A program made the translations under genes and the position numbers. This document shows positions 47,651 to 58,480 of a stretch of 64,000 bases of DNA, piece after piece (within the stretch, counting starts at the first letter, position 1; each line of letters begins with the position of its first letter). The notes beneath the pieces were generated by a model that was not told where the DNA came from, did no database searches, and saw only the letters and a list, made by a program, of their open reading frames with translations. This DNA is from Fistularia commersonii. Its lineage: Eukaryota > Chordata > Actinopteri > Syngnathiformes > Fistulariidae. The stretch covers positions 14,366,892 to 14,430,891 of the forward strand of contig JBBMNZ010000003.1 in NCBI GenBank assembly GCA_037954325.1, read 5' to 3'.

Positions 47651-48781
47651 GCTTTATATTATTATAGTGACAAAATTAGGTTGTAGGCTATTTAGAAAAA
47701 ATTATTGAAAGTGATATGCCAGATTTTAATAAGTAATTGAAATTGTTATGTTTTGGAATGATGCGAAAAGCACAGATTAAATTATTTATTTACATTTTTT
47801 TTCCCTGTTTGAAACTGTTTCAAAAGAGAATTTTTTTTTTTTTTTTCATAAATGATTAACCGAAAAAATGTTTTGGCATCTCTCACTTCATCTTCTGGTG
47901 TCATTGATTTTGTTCCTTAAAAGATATAAAACACCTTTTCTGGTTAATAGGAATCAGAACATTGGAACCGGCAAAAAGCCGATGTCTGATATTGCCAGAT
48001 ATTGTTTTATGTATCACTCAAAAGGCAACAAATTAAAATTAAGTTGAAAAAAGGGTAAATATTCCCTTGCATGTCAAAAGCTATTCAGTAACTTAATTAC
48101 AGTATGAATTTGATGTAATTTAGTCAGAGTCTAACAGGTTCCACATTTAAATTGGATTGTTTTCTCTCTCCACAGTGGAAAAAGCAACCACCTCTTTTAT
48201 AAGAGCTGTGTCAAATTTAAATTCTATTTAAAATTCTATTCATTGAACAAACATCTGAATGGGTCACAGGTTTACTGATACTTGATGTTGCCTCAATTAA
48301 ATTCATGTTATGTGTCACCCGTTTTTTAAAAAATTTACTGAATTAATATTTTAATTGATCAATTATTCAAATGGACCTGATTCTATCAGGATTACATTTC
48401 TTGAGTTGATTACACAGTTGCTATTTTTCTTTGCAACAAGACAAATATATATATTGTAATTCCTTTTTTGTTATGTTATAGAAACAATATTAATTATTCT
48501 CGACTCATTAATGGTATCTCTCATTTTATATTTATTGGTTAAGTCATTTACAGTTGATTATAGATATTGTATAGATGCCTTTTGTCTGACTTCTCTCTGT
48601 GTTGCTGACACAGTGTTTGGACAAGTAATGGGATGTGGGGTTGGGGAGGGCAGGTAGTTAGAAAGACATTTCATAGAGGTCAAATATAATGAAAAGTTTT
48701 AAAAAAGTGTATTAATATTGACCTTATAATCAATTTAAATGTATAAGTTTGATCACCCTATTGGAGTATTTTGGCAGGAAA

Positions 48782-48783
<2 letters not shown>
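47651..48783. other. AT-rich intergenic DNA, nothing recognised
   Basis: No gene, RNA or repeat family seen; poly-T at 47831-47846. Confidence 0.4.
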
Positions 48784-48848
<65 letters not shown>

Positions 48849-48874
48849 GTGTGTGCGCGCGTGTGTGCGTGTGA
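48784..48874. repeat. (TG)n microsatellite with CG-rich tail
   Basis: Pure TG to about 48843, then TGCG/GCGC-containing units: another Z-DNA-prone run. Confidence 0.95.
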
Positions 48875-49164
48875 GTTCGTGTGTTGGGGGAATATCCTCC
48901 AGGGATGTCTCAAAATAAAAAGTCGAGGCTTTCAGGCAGTCTCTCCTGAAAGGTTCTGGAATTTGTGGAAGGTCCTGGAATTCAGAGGTAAGGATCAGTG
49001 TTTTCTGCTCAGCGCTTGAATCACTAATATGTACGTATGTGTTAGGAACATTTCTGTCAGAGAGTTACAGTTTACTTTTGGATATCTGATTTGTTAGTCA
49101 AATCCAAATGAATCAATACTAAGTAGGTGATTAAAACAAAACACTGCAAAATAAATAAATAAAT

Positions 49165-49385
49165 AAATGTACCGCTTATCCTTCGTCCTGTGTAAGGAGC
49201 CAATTTCAGTTTAGAATCTTCAGTGAACCTGACTGGGAAGAGAGAGAACCTGAGGAGAACCCAAGCAAAAGAACCTGGAGAGAAACCGAGGTACGAGAAC
49301 CTGATAAACCTGGAGACTTCACACAGAGATAACACAGGAAAACACAGGGAAAACGTGCAAACTAATGCTGCAACGCGTCAGTTTC
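49165..49385 (-). repeat. SINE/L2-like fragment (minus strand)
   Basis: 'accgcttatccttcgtcctg', then 'agagaacctgaggagaaccc', 'cttcacacagagataaca' and 'aaaacgtgcaaact': a diverged reverse-complement copy of the 40512-40885 family. Confidence 0.6.
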
Positions 49386-50811
49386 TGAAAAGATGTCATC
49401 TATTCTTTGAATTCTTTTCATTATGAAGTGAAAGACCTGAATGTTGATGGAGACTTTTCTTTACTGAGCTTCCATATAAATTGCTATTCAATTTAAATTT
49501 TCACCCCTCTGAAGAAACGCCGAAAAACTACTTGGAAATGACTGCAAATTAATCATAATTCTACGACATCATGGAAAAAAACTGACAAGATACTCATTAA
49601 AAGACAATAAATGTCAAATTTAAAACTGGAATTACTGGGAAATGTGAGGGTGGTTACCTGAACATGAAGTAGATTAAATTAATGTAAATGTCAAAACCTC
49701 TAAACCTGAATCAGTCTACAGCCTCAAATCAGTGGTGACCTGTGGCTACTGGATGTGTTGGCTGCTTTCAACATGTAGTATCCTTCCAGCCCGTCCTCAC
49801 TGAGCTTGGTAGTTACAAGGACCTTAGGTCACATCTCCGCTGGATTTCAGGCCTCAAAACAATGCAGGTCATTAAAAGCACGGCCACCAAGCATCACTGC
49901 TTGGCCCGCTTTTCTTCTCAGTATGCACCCCCTGAACAGATTCATTCATCCTACATAGTATTTTTTATCACTAATACAGTGACAATACCCACATTTATAT
50001 TTCCCTCCAGATGAACAACCTCTTAGTGCTGGCTCGTATTTCTTCGTACCTTACTGTTTGCCCTGCATAGATGAGAGATCTCCACCTCCGGCTGTACTTC
50101 TGACACTGATCACCTTTGCATTATGACCTGTGTAAAACTTCAATTCATATCCAGTGCAAATCAACCCTGCTCATACCTATGGTTTTCCAGACACCACGGA
50201 GCAGGGAATATTGACTGTCCAGCCTTCAGACCTCCACATCAGAGAAGTCTGAGAACTCCTGGCACCTGCTCCAGACCGGCAAGTCTGTTTCCTTTCCAAT
50301 CATACCAAATCATCCTGACATCCACAGAGCAGGTGGGGTTCCATCCTGTGGGGCCAATCTTCAGTGCAGAAATCCCAGGAGTGTCTGGGATTGGTCAGGA
50401 ATGGCTTTATACATCAGTTTTTGTATGTGTGTTGACAGAATGAATTGTTGCTATGGCAACATGGTTTTCCGCAAGTTGAACCCCACATCAAGGATGTTAT
50501 CAGCTGAAAAAGGAGAAATAATTAAACTCTATTTTTCACAGAAAGCAGACTTCTGTGCACCTTTGCTTCGTCAGTTATAAAAAACAGCAAGTCAAAAAAG
50601 TTATATCTCTTCCATCTCAACAAAATTCAATACATTTTCTGCATTATACGAGAAATTAAGCTCTGTTTAAAAATAAAAAAAAATCAACAAAAAAAACTGA
50701 TGTCAAATAGAGACATGAGCTAACAAACATTCATGTTATTTAACAATATCCGCATGACATGACTTCTTATGCTTATTGGACAAAAGCTTGAAAAGCTTTG
50801 GTGGAAAAAGG
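49386..50811. other. Intergenic DNA; 49735-50450 is of different composition
   Basis: The second half is less AT-rich and might be an old repeat or pseudogene remnant. The open frames at 49742-50014 and 50123-50443 show no motif I recognise, and no splice-consistent gene could be built. Confidence 0.35.
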
Positions 50812-51035
50812 GCAGCTGTGGCTCAGTTGGTAAAGTGGGTCTCCACTTTGATTGGGAGGTCAGGGGTTTGATTCCCCAAGTGTCCTTGAGGAAAATTCTT
50901 CACCCCTCCAGTTGTTCCTAATGGTCTGGTTAGCAACCTGCACAGCAGCTCTCACACCATCAGTTGTGAGGGAATGGGTGCAATCTAGTGTAAAGCACTT
51001 TGAAAGCACAAGGTGTCGAAGCGTTTCAAATGTTG
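50812..51035 (+). mobile_element. tRNA-derived SINE
   Basis: Head TGTGGCTCAGTTGGTAAAG (box A) and GGGGTTTGATTCCCC (box B) spaced as in a tRNA gene, followed by 'caagtgtccttgaggaaaat' and 'tagtgtaaagcactttgaaa', the body of a common fish SINE. Ends in a poly-A run at 51037-51048. Confidence 0.75.
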
Positions 51036-51214
51036 AAAAAAAAAAAAAGTCTTTTTTTTGCATTTTTTTTGCTTTTTTTTTGCACACGGAGGGCCGCAGT
51101 GATGTGGCGTCAAGTGATGAAACTGGAACAGGGTTCCAGAATTTCAAGTTAACAAGTCTCCTGATGGGGGATTGTACTAGAATTCAATATTTCATCTTGA
51201 ATAGTATGGATTAA

Positions 51215-51560
51215 CACATTCTCCCTCCCACTGTATCAAAACCCTGAAGGTTCCTTCAGCGTCACATACCGATAATGTCGTAATTTTTTTCGACATCACA
51301 TTACAATACAGTCATTTGGCAGATGCTTTTATCCAAAGCGACTTACAAAAAGACGAACCTGGAGCGTCATGTCTACATCAACATCTGTATCTATATCTAA
51401 ACCTAACCTAAATAAAAGAAGAGATTTTTATTTTCCACATTCTCTGTCGTAAATGACAAATCGCATCCCTCCACTGACGCAGCACCTGTTTGTCGAAAAA
51501 TGACGAGAAAGGGGTCCCTAACGCGTCGATATCTGACGCAGGCCTGGGAGTGAGAATGTG
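51215..51560. mobile_element. MITE with CACATTCTC termini and TTAA-like flanks (346 bp)
   Basis: Left end CACATTCTCCCTCCCA and right end TGGGAGTGAGAATGTG are inverted repeats with one mismatch in 16. Flanks are TTAA (51211-51214) and TTGA (51561-51564), a decayed TTAA duplication. No coding capacity. Inside, 51315-51350 matches the ubiquitous teleost repeat core TTTGGCAGATGCTTTTATCC, so the element may be composite. Confidence 0.75.
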
Positions 51561-52679
51561 TTGATCATACCTTTTGACTCTCAGTTTCTTTTGGTTATCG
51601 TTTTAGCTCAGCACAGTTTTAGTCATACGGTTCTCAAGTCTTTCTCTGACACTTAAATCGGAGCAAAACTGCTAATTGCATTGCTGAGGAGTAACTCAAT
51701 GACTTTTTTATTACTGGCTGTTGCCTTTAGTTAAATATTAACCAGCAGAACAATAAGAAACCTGTAAGTCATGCACACAGCTGGATGTTTAGCATTGAAT
51801 ATAATGTCTGGAGTTTGAAGAGTTTAATGTGTATTTCCTTGACAGTTGGTTCAGGTTGGTTGCTGTGGCTGGGCGGGTTGGGGAGGGGGGGTTTGGAGTG
51901 GTGGGGGGTTGGCCATGTAAATGGCAAGGCAGCTTTTGGGCGGCCGCGAGGGATTAGCCTGCTAACACTTTCCTGCTGCCAAACACAATCCAGCACCGTC
52001 AATGCCTTCAGCTCTTTGAGAGCGTCGCCCGGAGACGCCAAGTGTTACCGCAGCAATGTCTGACAGACACATGTATACATGCACACACACACACACACAC
52101 ACACAGTGCGTACGACCACACACAAGAGGAACAGATGAGGGTAAAGCGGGGAAACTCTCCTGCTCGCAGCAGAAAAAAAAAGATTCACATATTTATGAGG
52201 GTAAAGTTCTGAAGTGTTCCAGCATGAAGTGGCAGCAGTTGAAAACGTGTTTGATGTGGTGTGTCCGGACTGGAGAGAAGCTAAACATCCCATGATTCAC
52301 GGATTACACGGCAGGTGACGTAGCTGTGAAAACACACAGAGGTGAAGTCCAAGTGCAAATGCAAAAAAAATCCGTACACATCGTTGGTGCTTAACTGAAT
52401 TGGTTGCAGCATTAGAAGCAGAGCTTCGATCACCTCTATGGCAAGCGACATGGGATTATGAATTACTGTGAAGATCCCTATCCTGCCACAGGAAGCGGCT
52501 GGACCTTAAGGATCCATGAGAGAATCACAGAAGGTAGTGAGACGTGACGGATGAGGCTCAATCCATCTCCTCTACAAAGACCAAAGCATGGCAATCCTGA
52601 GTGACATGATGTCACAGTGATGTCACGCTTTCACATGGATACGGAATCCGGGCCTGCATGTCGCAAAAACAATTAAAAA
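51561..52679. other. Intergenic DNA with one GC-balanced block
   Basis: The block 51935-52035 (GCGGCCGCGAGGGATTAG, CCTGCTGCCAAACACAATC, GAGAGCGTCGCCCGGAGACG) may be regulatory. (AC)n at 52081-52106. The exact 24-bp repeat shared with the foxb1 3' flank is at 52466-52489. No gene seen. Confidence 0.35.
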
Positions 52680-52830
52680 TCAGCTGGACGTCCAACTTTG
52701 GTAATTAATCACGGGTTCTTTCGCTGCCGTACGTGTTCGTTAATTAGGGACCTGGGGAAGGTGGGGGAGGTGATGGTTTGTGGGGTGGCAGCCAGAATAT
52801 GCGCTAATTACCGTGCAAGTTATTGGCGGC
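52680..52830. promoter_or_regulatory. Candidate downstream foxb1 enhancer block
   Basis: Repeated homeodomain cores in 130 bp (GGTAATTAATCACGG, TCGTTAATTAGGG, GCGCTAATTACCG) within GC-balanced sequence. Non-coding; motif-based call only. Confidence 0.4.
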
Positions 52831-53197
52831 GAGAAGAAAGAGGATGAGAACGAGAACATCCTGCCCTGACAGACGCAACGCAGCGTTCAATCCACTTGTA
52901 AGGTGATGAAACCAAGTGAAAGCAGAGGCTCAGTAAGACATGACAATCAGAAAGGAAGTTGGTGACTGGCAGGACCAGGGACAACAAGGAAGAGGCATTT
53001 ACTGATACCTTCACCAGCACTGAAGTTGTAAATAGTAAGTTATTGACCAATCAGCCATTGATAAACGAATAAACCATTTAACCGGGGAAAATACCAATAA
53101 TAAGACAGAAAATATATTGTCAATGTAGTGCGTTACACAAAAATTAATATCAGGGAACTTTTCAAAGTGTCAAAGAAGTTTGAAGTCAAGAAGAGGT

Positions 53198-53378
<181 letters not shown>

Positions 53379-53950
53379 TGATTGATTTAAACCTGACCAT
53401 TACTTGTATATTTGGCAGATGTCATATTCCTGTCAGCTATCAGCACATCTTCCTTCCCTTCCCTCGGGTGCAGGTCGACCCCCCCACCTGCCGACGTGGA
53501 AGCTGGTTTTCCTGTTCAAACGCCTTCAAACCTCTGAGGGGGTTTGAATGCTTTCTTATCAGGATGAACAATCAGCGGGTTTCCCCCCAACCAAAACCTT
53601 CCAGCAGCAAATTAACCAGCCGTGTTTCCGACAGAGTCTGCTTGGCTGTTTTCTGAAATGCGGCTGAAGCTTAACAGTGAAGAGAAGGAAGAGGAGGACC
53701 AACATGTCAAAACTACTAAAGAGAACAAACAAGCTGTGCTTTGATTGCTCCTTGCTCTTGACTTGAGGATATTTCTCTTCAATATTTAAAGTATTAATTG
53801 TTAATTTACTTATTTTTTGGTTTGTTTATTATTTACTCTCGCTAAATTTGGGATTTCTGGATTATTTAAATGTAGAATTCAACAAAGCAATGTAAAGGCA
53901 ATGTCTGGTGGATTTTTCAGTTATTCCGTCATGTTTTTCTATTATGAAAG
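53379..53950. other. Intergenic DNA, nothing certain
   Basis: The open frame at 53378-53656 is less AT-rich than its surroundings but shows no motif. No gene assigned. Confidence 0.35.
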
Positions 53951-54086
53951 TTATAATATATACAATATATTATAATATATATAATATATAATTTAATATA
54001 TGCAATATATATTATGTATTATATACAGATATAATATATAATATATATAACCTTTTTCTTACTTATCTTTAAAAGTAAGAAAAAGG
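53951..54086. repeat. TA-rich tract ending in a perfect 14-bp hairpin
   Basis: TATA/ATATAT repeats to about 54050, then CCTTTTTCTTACTT (54051-54064), an 8-nt loop and the exact reverse complement AAGTAAGAAAAAGG (54073-54086). Confidence 0.9.
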
Positions 54087-54167
54087 ATGTTTTGATGGAG
54101 ATGGAAATTTTGTTTTTTTTTGCCACAATGATATATAAACTAATTCATTTTTTCTTACAATTTGAAT

Positions 54168-54400
54168 TATCCATCCATCCATCCATCCAGCAGGGTATAC
54201 CCTGGACTGGTCGCTAGTTAATTGCAAGGGCACATATGGACACAGACAAACTCGGTCATTCACACATCTGGGAAATTTTCTCAGAAACCCATGCAGACAT
54301 GGGGAGAAGACGCAAACACGCAGACCCTGTCGGATTCGGAGCAGGGTCCTTCATGCGTTGAGGCAGAAGCATAAACCACGGTGCCACAACTACAATTTGA
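54168..54400 (-). mobile_element. SINE/L2-like copy (minus strand)
   Basis: 'ccatccatccatccatccag', 'gggtataccctggactggtc', 'tcagaaacccatgcagacat', 'ggggagaagacgcaaacacg': reverse-complement copy of the 40512-40885 family. Confidence 0.7.
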
Positions 54401-57400
54401 GTTATCGCTGGGTAATTGAAAAATTATGAATCTTTTGATCTATCAATATGGAAAAATTGAAGTTGTCAGAAGAAAATTATTGATATGGAATATATAAATA
54501 CATGAGAAGGGCTTTGCACCTGATATATGAACGCATGAATTAGCTGAGCTGATGGTCGAAAAACCTGTTACCATAGTATCAGTGTTCTGGGGTTTTCACC
54601 TGGTTTTAGTTTTAGTTTCCTTCCACCAACGTGCTTCTCACCCTGCGAGTCTCATCACTGCAGCTGCCATTGCTGCTGTTTGAAGTGTCACTCCGAGGTG
54701 TTAGTTTATGGCTGCTTTTGCTGATAAGACCCTGAACGCACCGTAAATTAAGGTCAATACATAACACACCAAGCTGGAGGCAATATGTAGCTTAATGGGT
54801 CATAGCCCTGGACACCCTGACTCTTAGGGTCCAGATACACTGTGTTCACTTTAAATATATACTTTTGCAAGATTTGGCGGGAATGTTCATTGATTTTATT
54901 TTTAATTCCAGAATGATAAGAAAGAATTTTTTACATTTTTTTTTGGGGAAGATATTGCTATATTATTTCAGGTTCATTTTAGGTTACTTGTTTATTTTTA
55001 ATTGTAATTTCTATATAACTATAGGCATTTCTTTCTCATGCTGTTCATCCACTGTTCTTATGGACAATCACTGTATTTTTGCATTCAAAATGTGCTGAAA
55101 AATGGAAAAAAATAAAGAAAAAAGAAAAAAAAAAATCACTGATGCCCAGTTATTTCAGTCTCTAGGTTCAGCAGGACATTTATGGTAGCTGAAGCCACCT
55201 GATGCCTTTAGGGACAACTCCCCGGATTGCCTCCCAATGCACAGGTGCGTTATGGAGGGCGGAGACGCTGCCACAAAGCATTTAGAGAACAGTGGGGGCA
55301 GTAGGGGGGAATGGTGGGGGGCTAGTTAGTAGGCGTGCGAGATGAAAACGACACTAATTCATTGGCAATAAAATCCAACCCTCCCCCGTTCCCAGGCGGA
55401 GCACCAACGCCAAACTAATTGTGAGTGTGTGTGAGATTATGTGGTTGTTGGGGGGTCTTTAAACATCTTCATTGAAAAACACTGTCCAAAGAGGCAACAA
55501 ATTATCAATGAAAAAAAGTAAATTAAATACAAAGAGTAATACAAGTGATGTTTTAGCATAGCTGTGGTGTTTTTCTGATATACATTTCACATTATTCAGA
55601 TTATTGTAGTGTAATATTCCAATGCTGAATGATTTTGACTTCATGATATTCATGAAAGGATCATATATTGGTCATATTGATAAACTGGTTTGTGTGAAAA
55701 GTGCGGTCCAATTACAATTTACAGATGTATTTCTTTATGTTTGAGAAAATATAAAAATGTAATAAAGTTTTTCATCCAATTAGCCAAATGAGGACTTTTT
55801 GAATGCATTTAAAATTACTATTCAGAATTAATGGACTAAGAAAAGTGAATTCTGTGAAATAAATATTCTGTATTTTTTGATGGGTTTTTGGCTTATCATC
55901 TTGAATAACATGAACTAACAATTCTGCATGTAAAACCAGTTAGCCTTATGGCAGCTAGCCATCCACTTTTGCAACAAAAATTTTGATGTTTTCAAAGTTG
56001 TAGTTTTCAACTAGTCTATTTAAACTGCAGTATTTGGGTAAAAGCTCTGTATCTGAACAGATTTACATTACCAAAAGAACAAAAGAGTTTGTTGGAGGAC
56101 AAACATTTTTAATATCAGTCACTGGGAGAAATGAGGTCTGCTGGAACACTAGTAGTTTTCGCCATTTCACTGATGACAGCAAACAAAACTATACTGTAAG
56201 CTACTTTAAACTTTCTTCAGCCAAACTTTTTTCTTTCATGGATTGGTGTTACTTTATCACCACCTGAATTAACAACCAGGTATTCATGGTTGTATTTCTT
56301 GAGCCTGCTGGGCCAGCTAAAACCTTCCATGTGTCTTTTCACAAGCACAAACAGAAATATGCAATGTGACGAGCCACCAGTGCTTGTGCTAAGCTAGGCT
56401 AAACCCGCCCCCCTCCCCCCGAACCTTACCCCCCTCCGTCAGTTCCCCTTCGGCGCCGTCAGGCAGATCACCAAGAACACAATCTGTTGCCGTGCCGACC
56501 GGCTGCCAGCGCCTGAATAAATCATCCATCTCTGCTGGAGGTGAATCTGTTTGATTTCATGTGTGACCCAAATAAGTTGTGTGTGTCTGGTTTTGCAGTG
56601 ATGGGAGGAAACGTGTGTGTTTGGATATACGTAAACACAACTCAGCGTCAAGACTCATGTCTTGCACACACAAACATGGGGTGTTTTCTGTGACCCGTCC
56701 AAGTGGAGAGGATGATCGAAGCTACTAGTAAATGGCTTTTTGGAAAATACTGTGGGTTTAATTAGTGTTTAATGTCTCTCTGTGATGTCCTCAATTTACA
56801 TAAGGCAACAATTTGGCAATATTTGATGAAGCTGAAGTACTGTTGATATTATTGCTTTGCTTACAAGCCCCATTGTCATTTGTGAACACAAAAATAATAA
56901 TAGCTGGTATAGGCTCCAACAACCAGTTTGGAGAATGAATAATAGAGACTGAAAAACAATGAAAGACAATACTTATAGTAGTTGAAGTAGTAGTGGTACA
57001 CTTTATTTGCAGCTTTCACACAAGAACAAAATTGGTTTATGTAGAAATGACATGACAGGTGAGAGAGAAAATGTTAACCTTTAGAAATGCGATACTATGC
57101 GATATGGATTCGAGATATTAAACCCTGTAATTGTTGTTTCATCTGAAAATGCCGCTACGTCTTATTTAACAATGTATTTAACTGACATGATAAAGCAAAT
57201 CTCTGTCACTAGCTTAAGAATATATTTCTAACATAATGAGAAATTTGAAAAGGAAGGACCATGCACACATTGCGGATTTTGGCTACCTGAGACACACATA
57301 CCCACACACACACTGTAATAGTACTAGAGTTACCTAAAACCTAGCAAAGAAGGATCAAGGTGATTCAGTGTGCAATAGAAAATTATCAAGACATTAAAAC

Positions 57401-57554
57401 AAAGTAAAAAAGGTAAGAAATGCCCTGCAACACTGAAAATAATATTTCTGTCATCATACATTTATATATTTCATATTTAAGGGGCCTTGCGGCATGAGTT
57501 TTAAATGTCTCAAACAAATGAAATATTAACATTTAATATCATTTTCACTTTTGA
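54401..57554. other. Intergenic AT-rich DNA, no gene seen
   Basis: GC-balanced patches at about 55200-55430 and 56390-56560 could be regulatory or old repeats. 56905-56960 has a short SINE/L2-like 3' remnant ('tggtataggctccaacaacc'). Open frames show no motif. Confidence 0.4.
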
Positions 57555-57690
57555 GTGACTGCCCTGTGATCGACAGGCAACTGATCCAGGGTGTACCCTG
57601 CCTCTTGCACAATGACAGCTGGAACAGACTCCATCATCCCCATGATCCTTTGTTCAGGATGAGTGGTATATAATGGATGGATGGACCTTT
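57555..57690 (+). repeat. SINE/L2-like 3' end
   Basis: 'ctgtgatcgacaggcaactg', 'ccagggtgtaccctgcctct', 'gacagctggaacagactcca', then ATGGATGGATGG. Confidence 0.75.
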
Positions 57691-58480
57691 GAGCGTCTTT
57701 CAATGTGATGCTTAAACTTCCTCTGAGGATGTTACAAATTAAGTTAGTCTCTACAGCTAGTAGATACAGATGCTCTCAGGATCTTTTGGGGTTATGGACG
57801 TAAATGGATTGTAAAAATCCTTATTTACCTATTTTACAAAAATAACTTGTTATACAAAAAACAACAAATTAAAATCAAATATGAGCATTGACATAATTTC
57901 TTTAAGTCTCAAAACTCTAAAATATAAACATTTGAGGTCACTTTAAGTTTAGAGTATCCTTTATAACAGCTTGAATCCCTGACTCTTCATATTACAACAA
58001 TATATTTTGACTTCTCTGCACCTAATGTGTCATTCTTTTGTACCAACAAATGGCATCAAAACCTTATCAGACAGATCAGTAACAACCACCTGAGAATATG
58101 TTTTAAAAACTGTCAAAAATGTTTTGGATTATTTGATGTCTGTTTCAAAACTTTAACCCGAATATAAATGAAATTGGCTGAAAAATTGAGTAAAAAATAT
58201 TGGAAAGTAACCGTGAAATTAACACAAATACTTTGGACTAACAGTTTAACGAAACCAATGTTATGGAAATGGGGACTTTTTCTGAATATACACAAATTAT
58301 TTCACCGCATTGACCAACAGAGGGAACAGAAAGCCACACAAATTTTTGAAATTTAGCCACTGCAATATGAGATTCGCATTTATAAACATTGGCTTGACTA
58401 TTAAGTCCTGTCAGACTTTGACCCTGGATGATTTGACTGACCATTTATAGTGTGGATGACTTTTATCTATATTGGTCAGA
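57691..58480 (-). other. 3' flank of the USP37-like gene
   Basis: AT-rich; probably contains its 3' untranslated region. No clear poly(A) signal chosen, no other feature. Confidence 0.35.

Noticed and set aside
49742..50443. Possible pseudogene
   Set aside because: Composition differs from the flanks but no protein family could be recognised in any frame.
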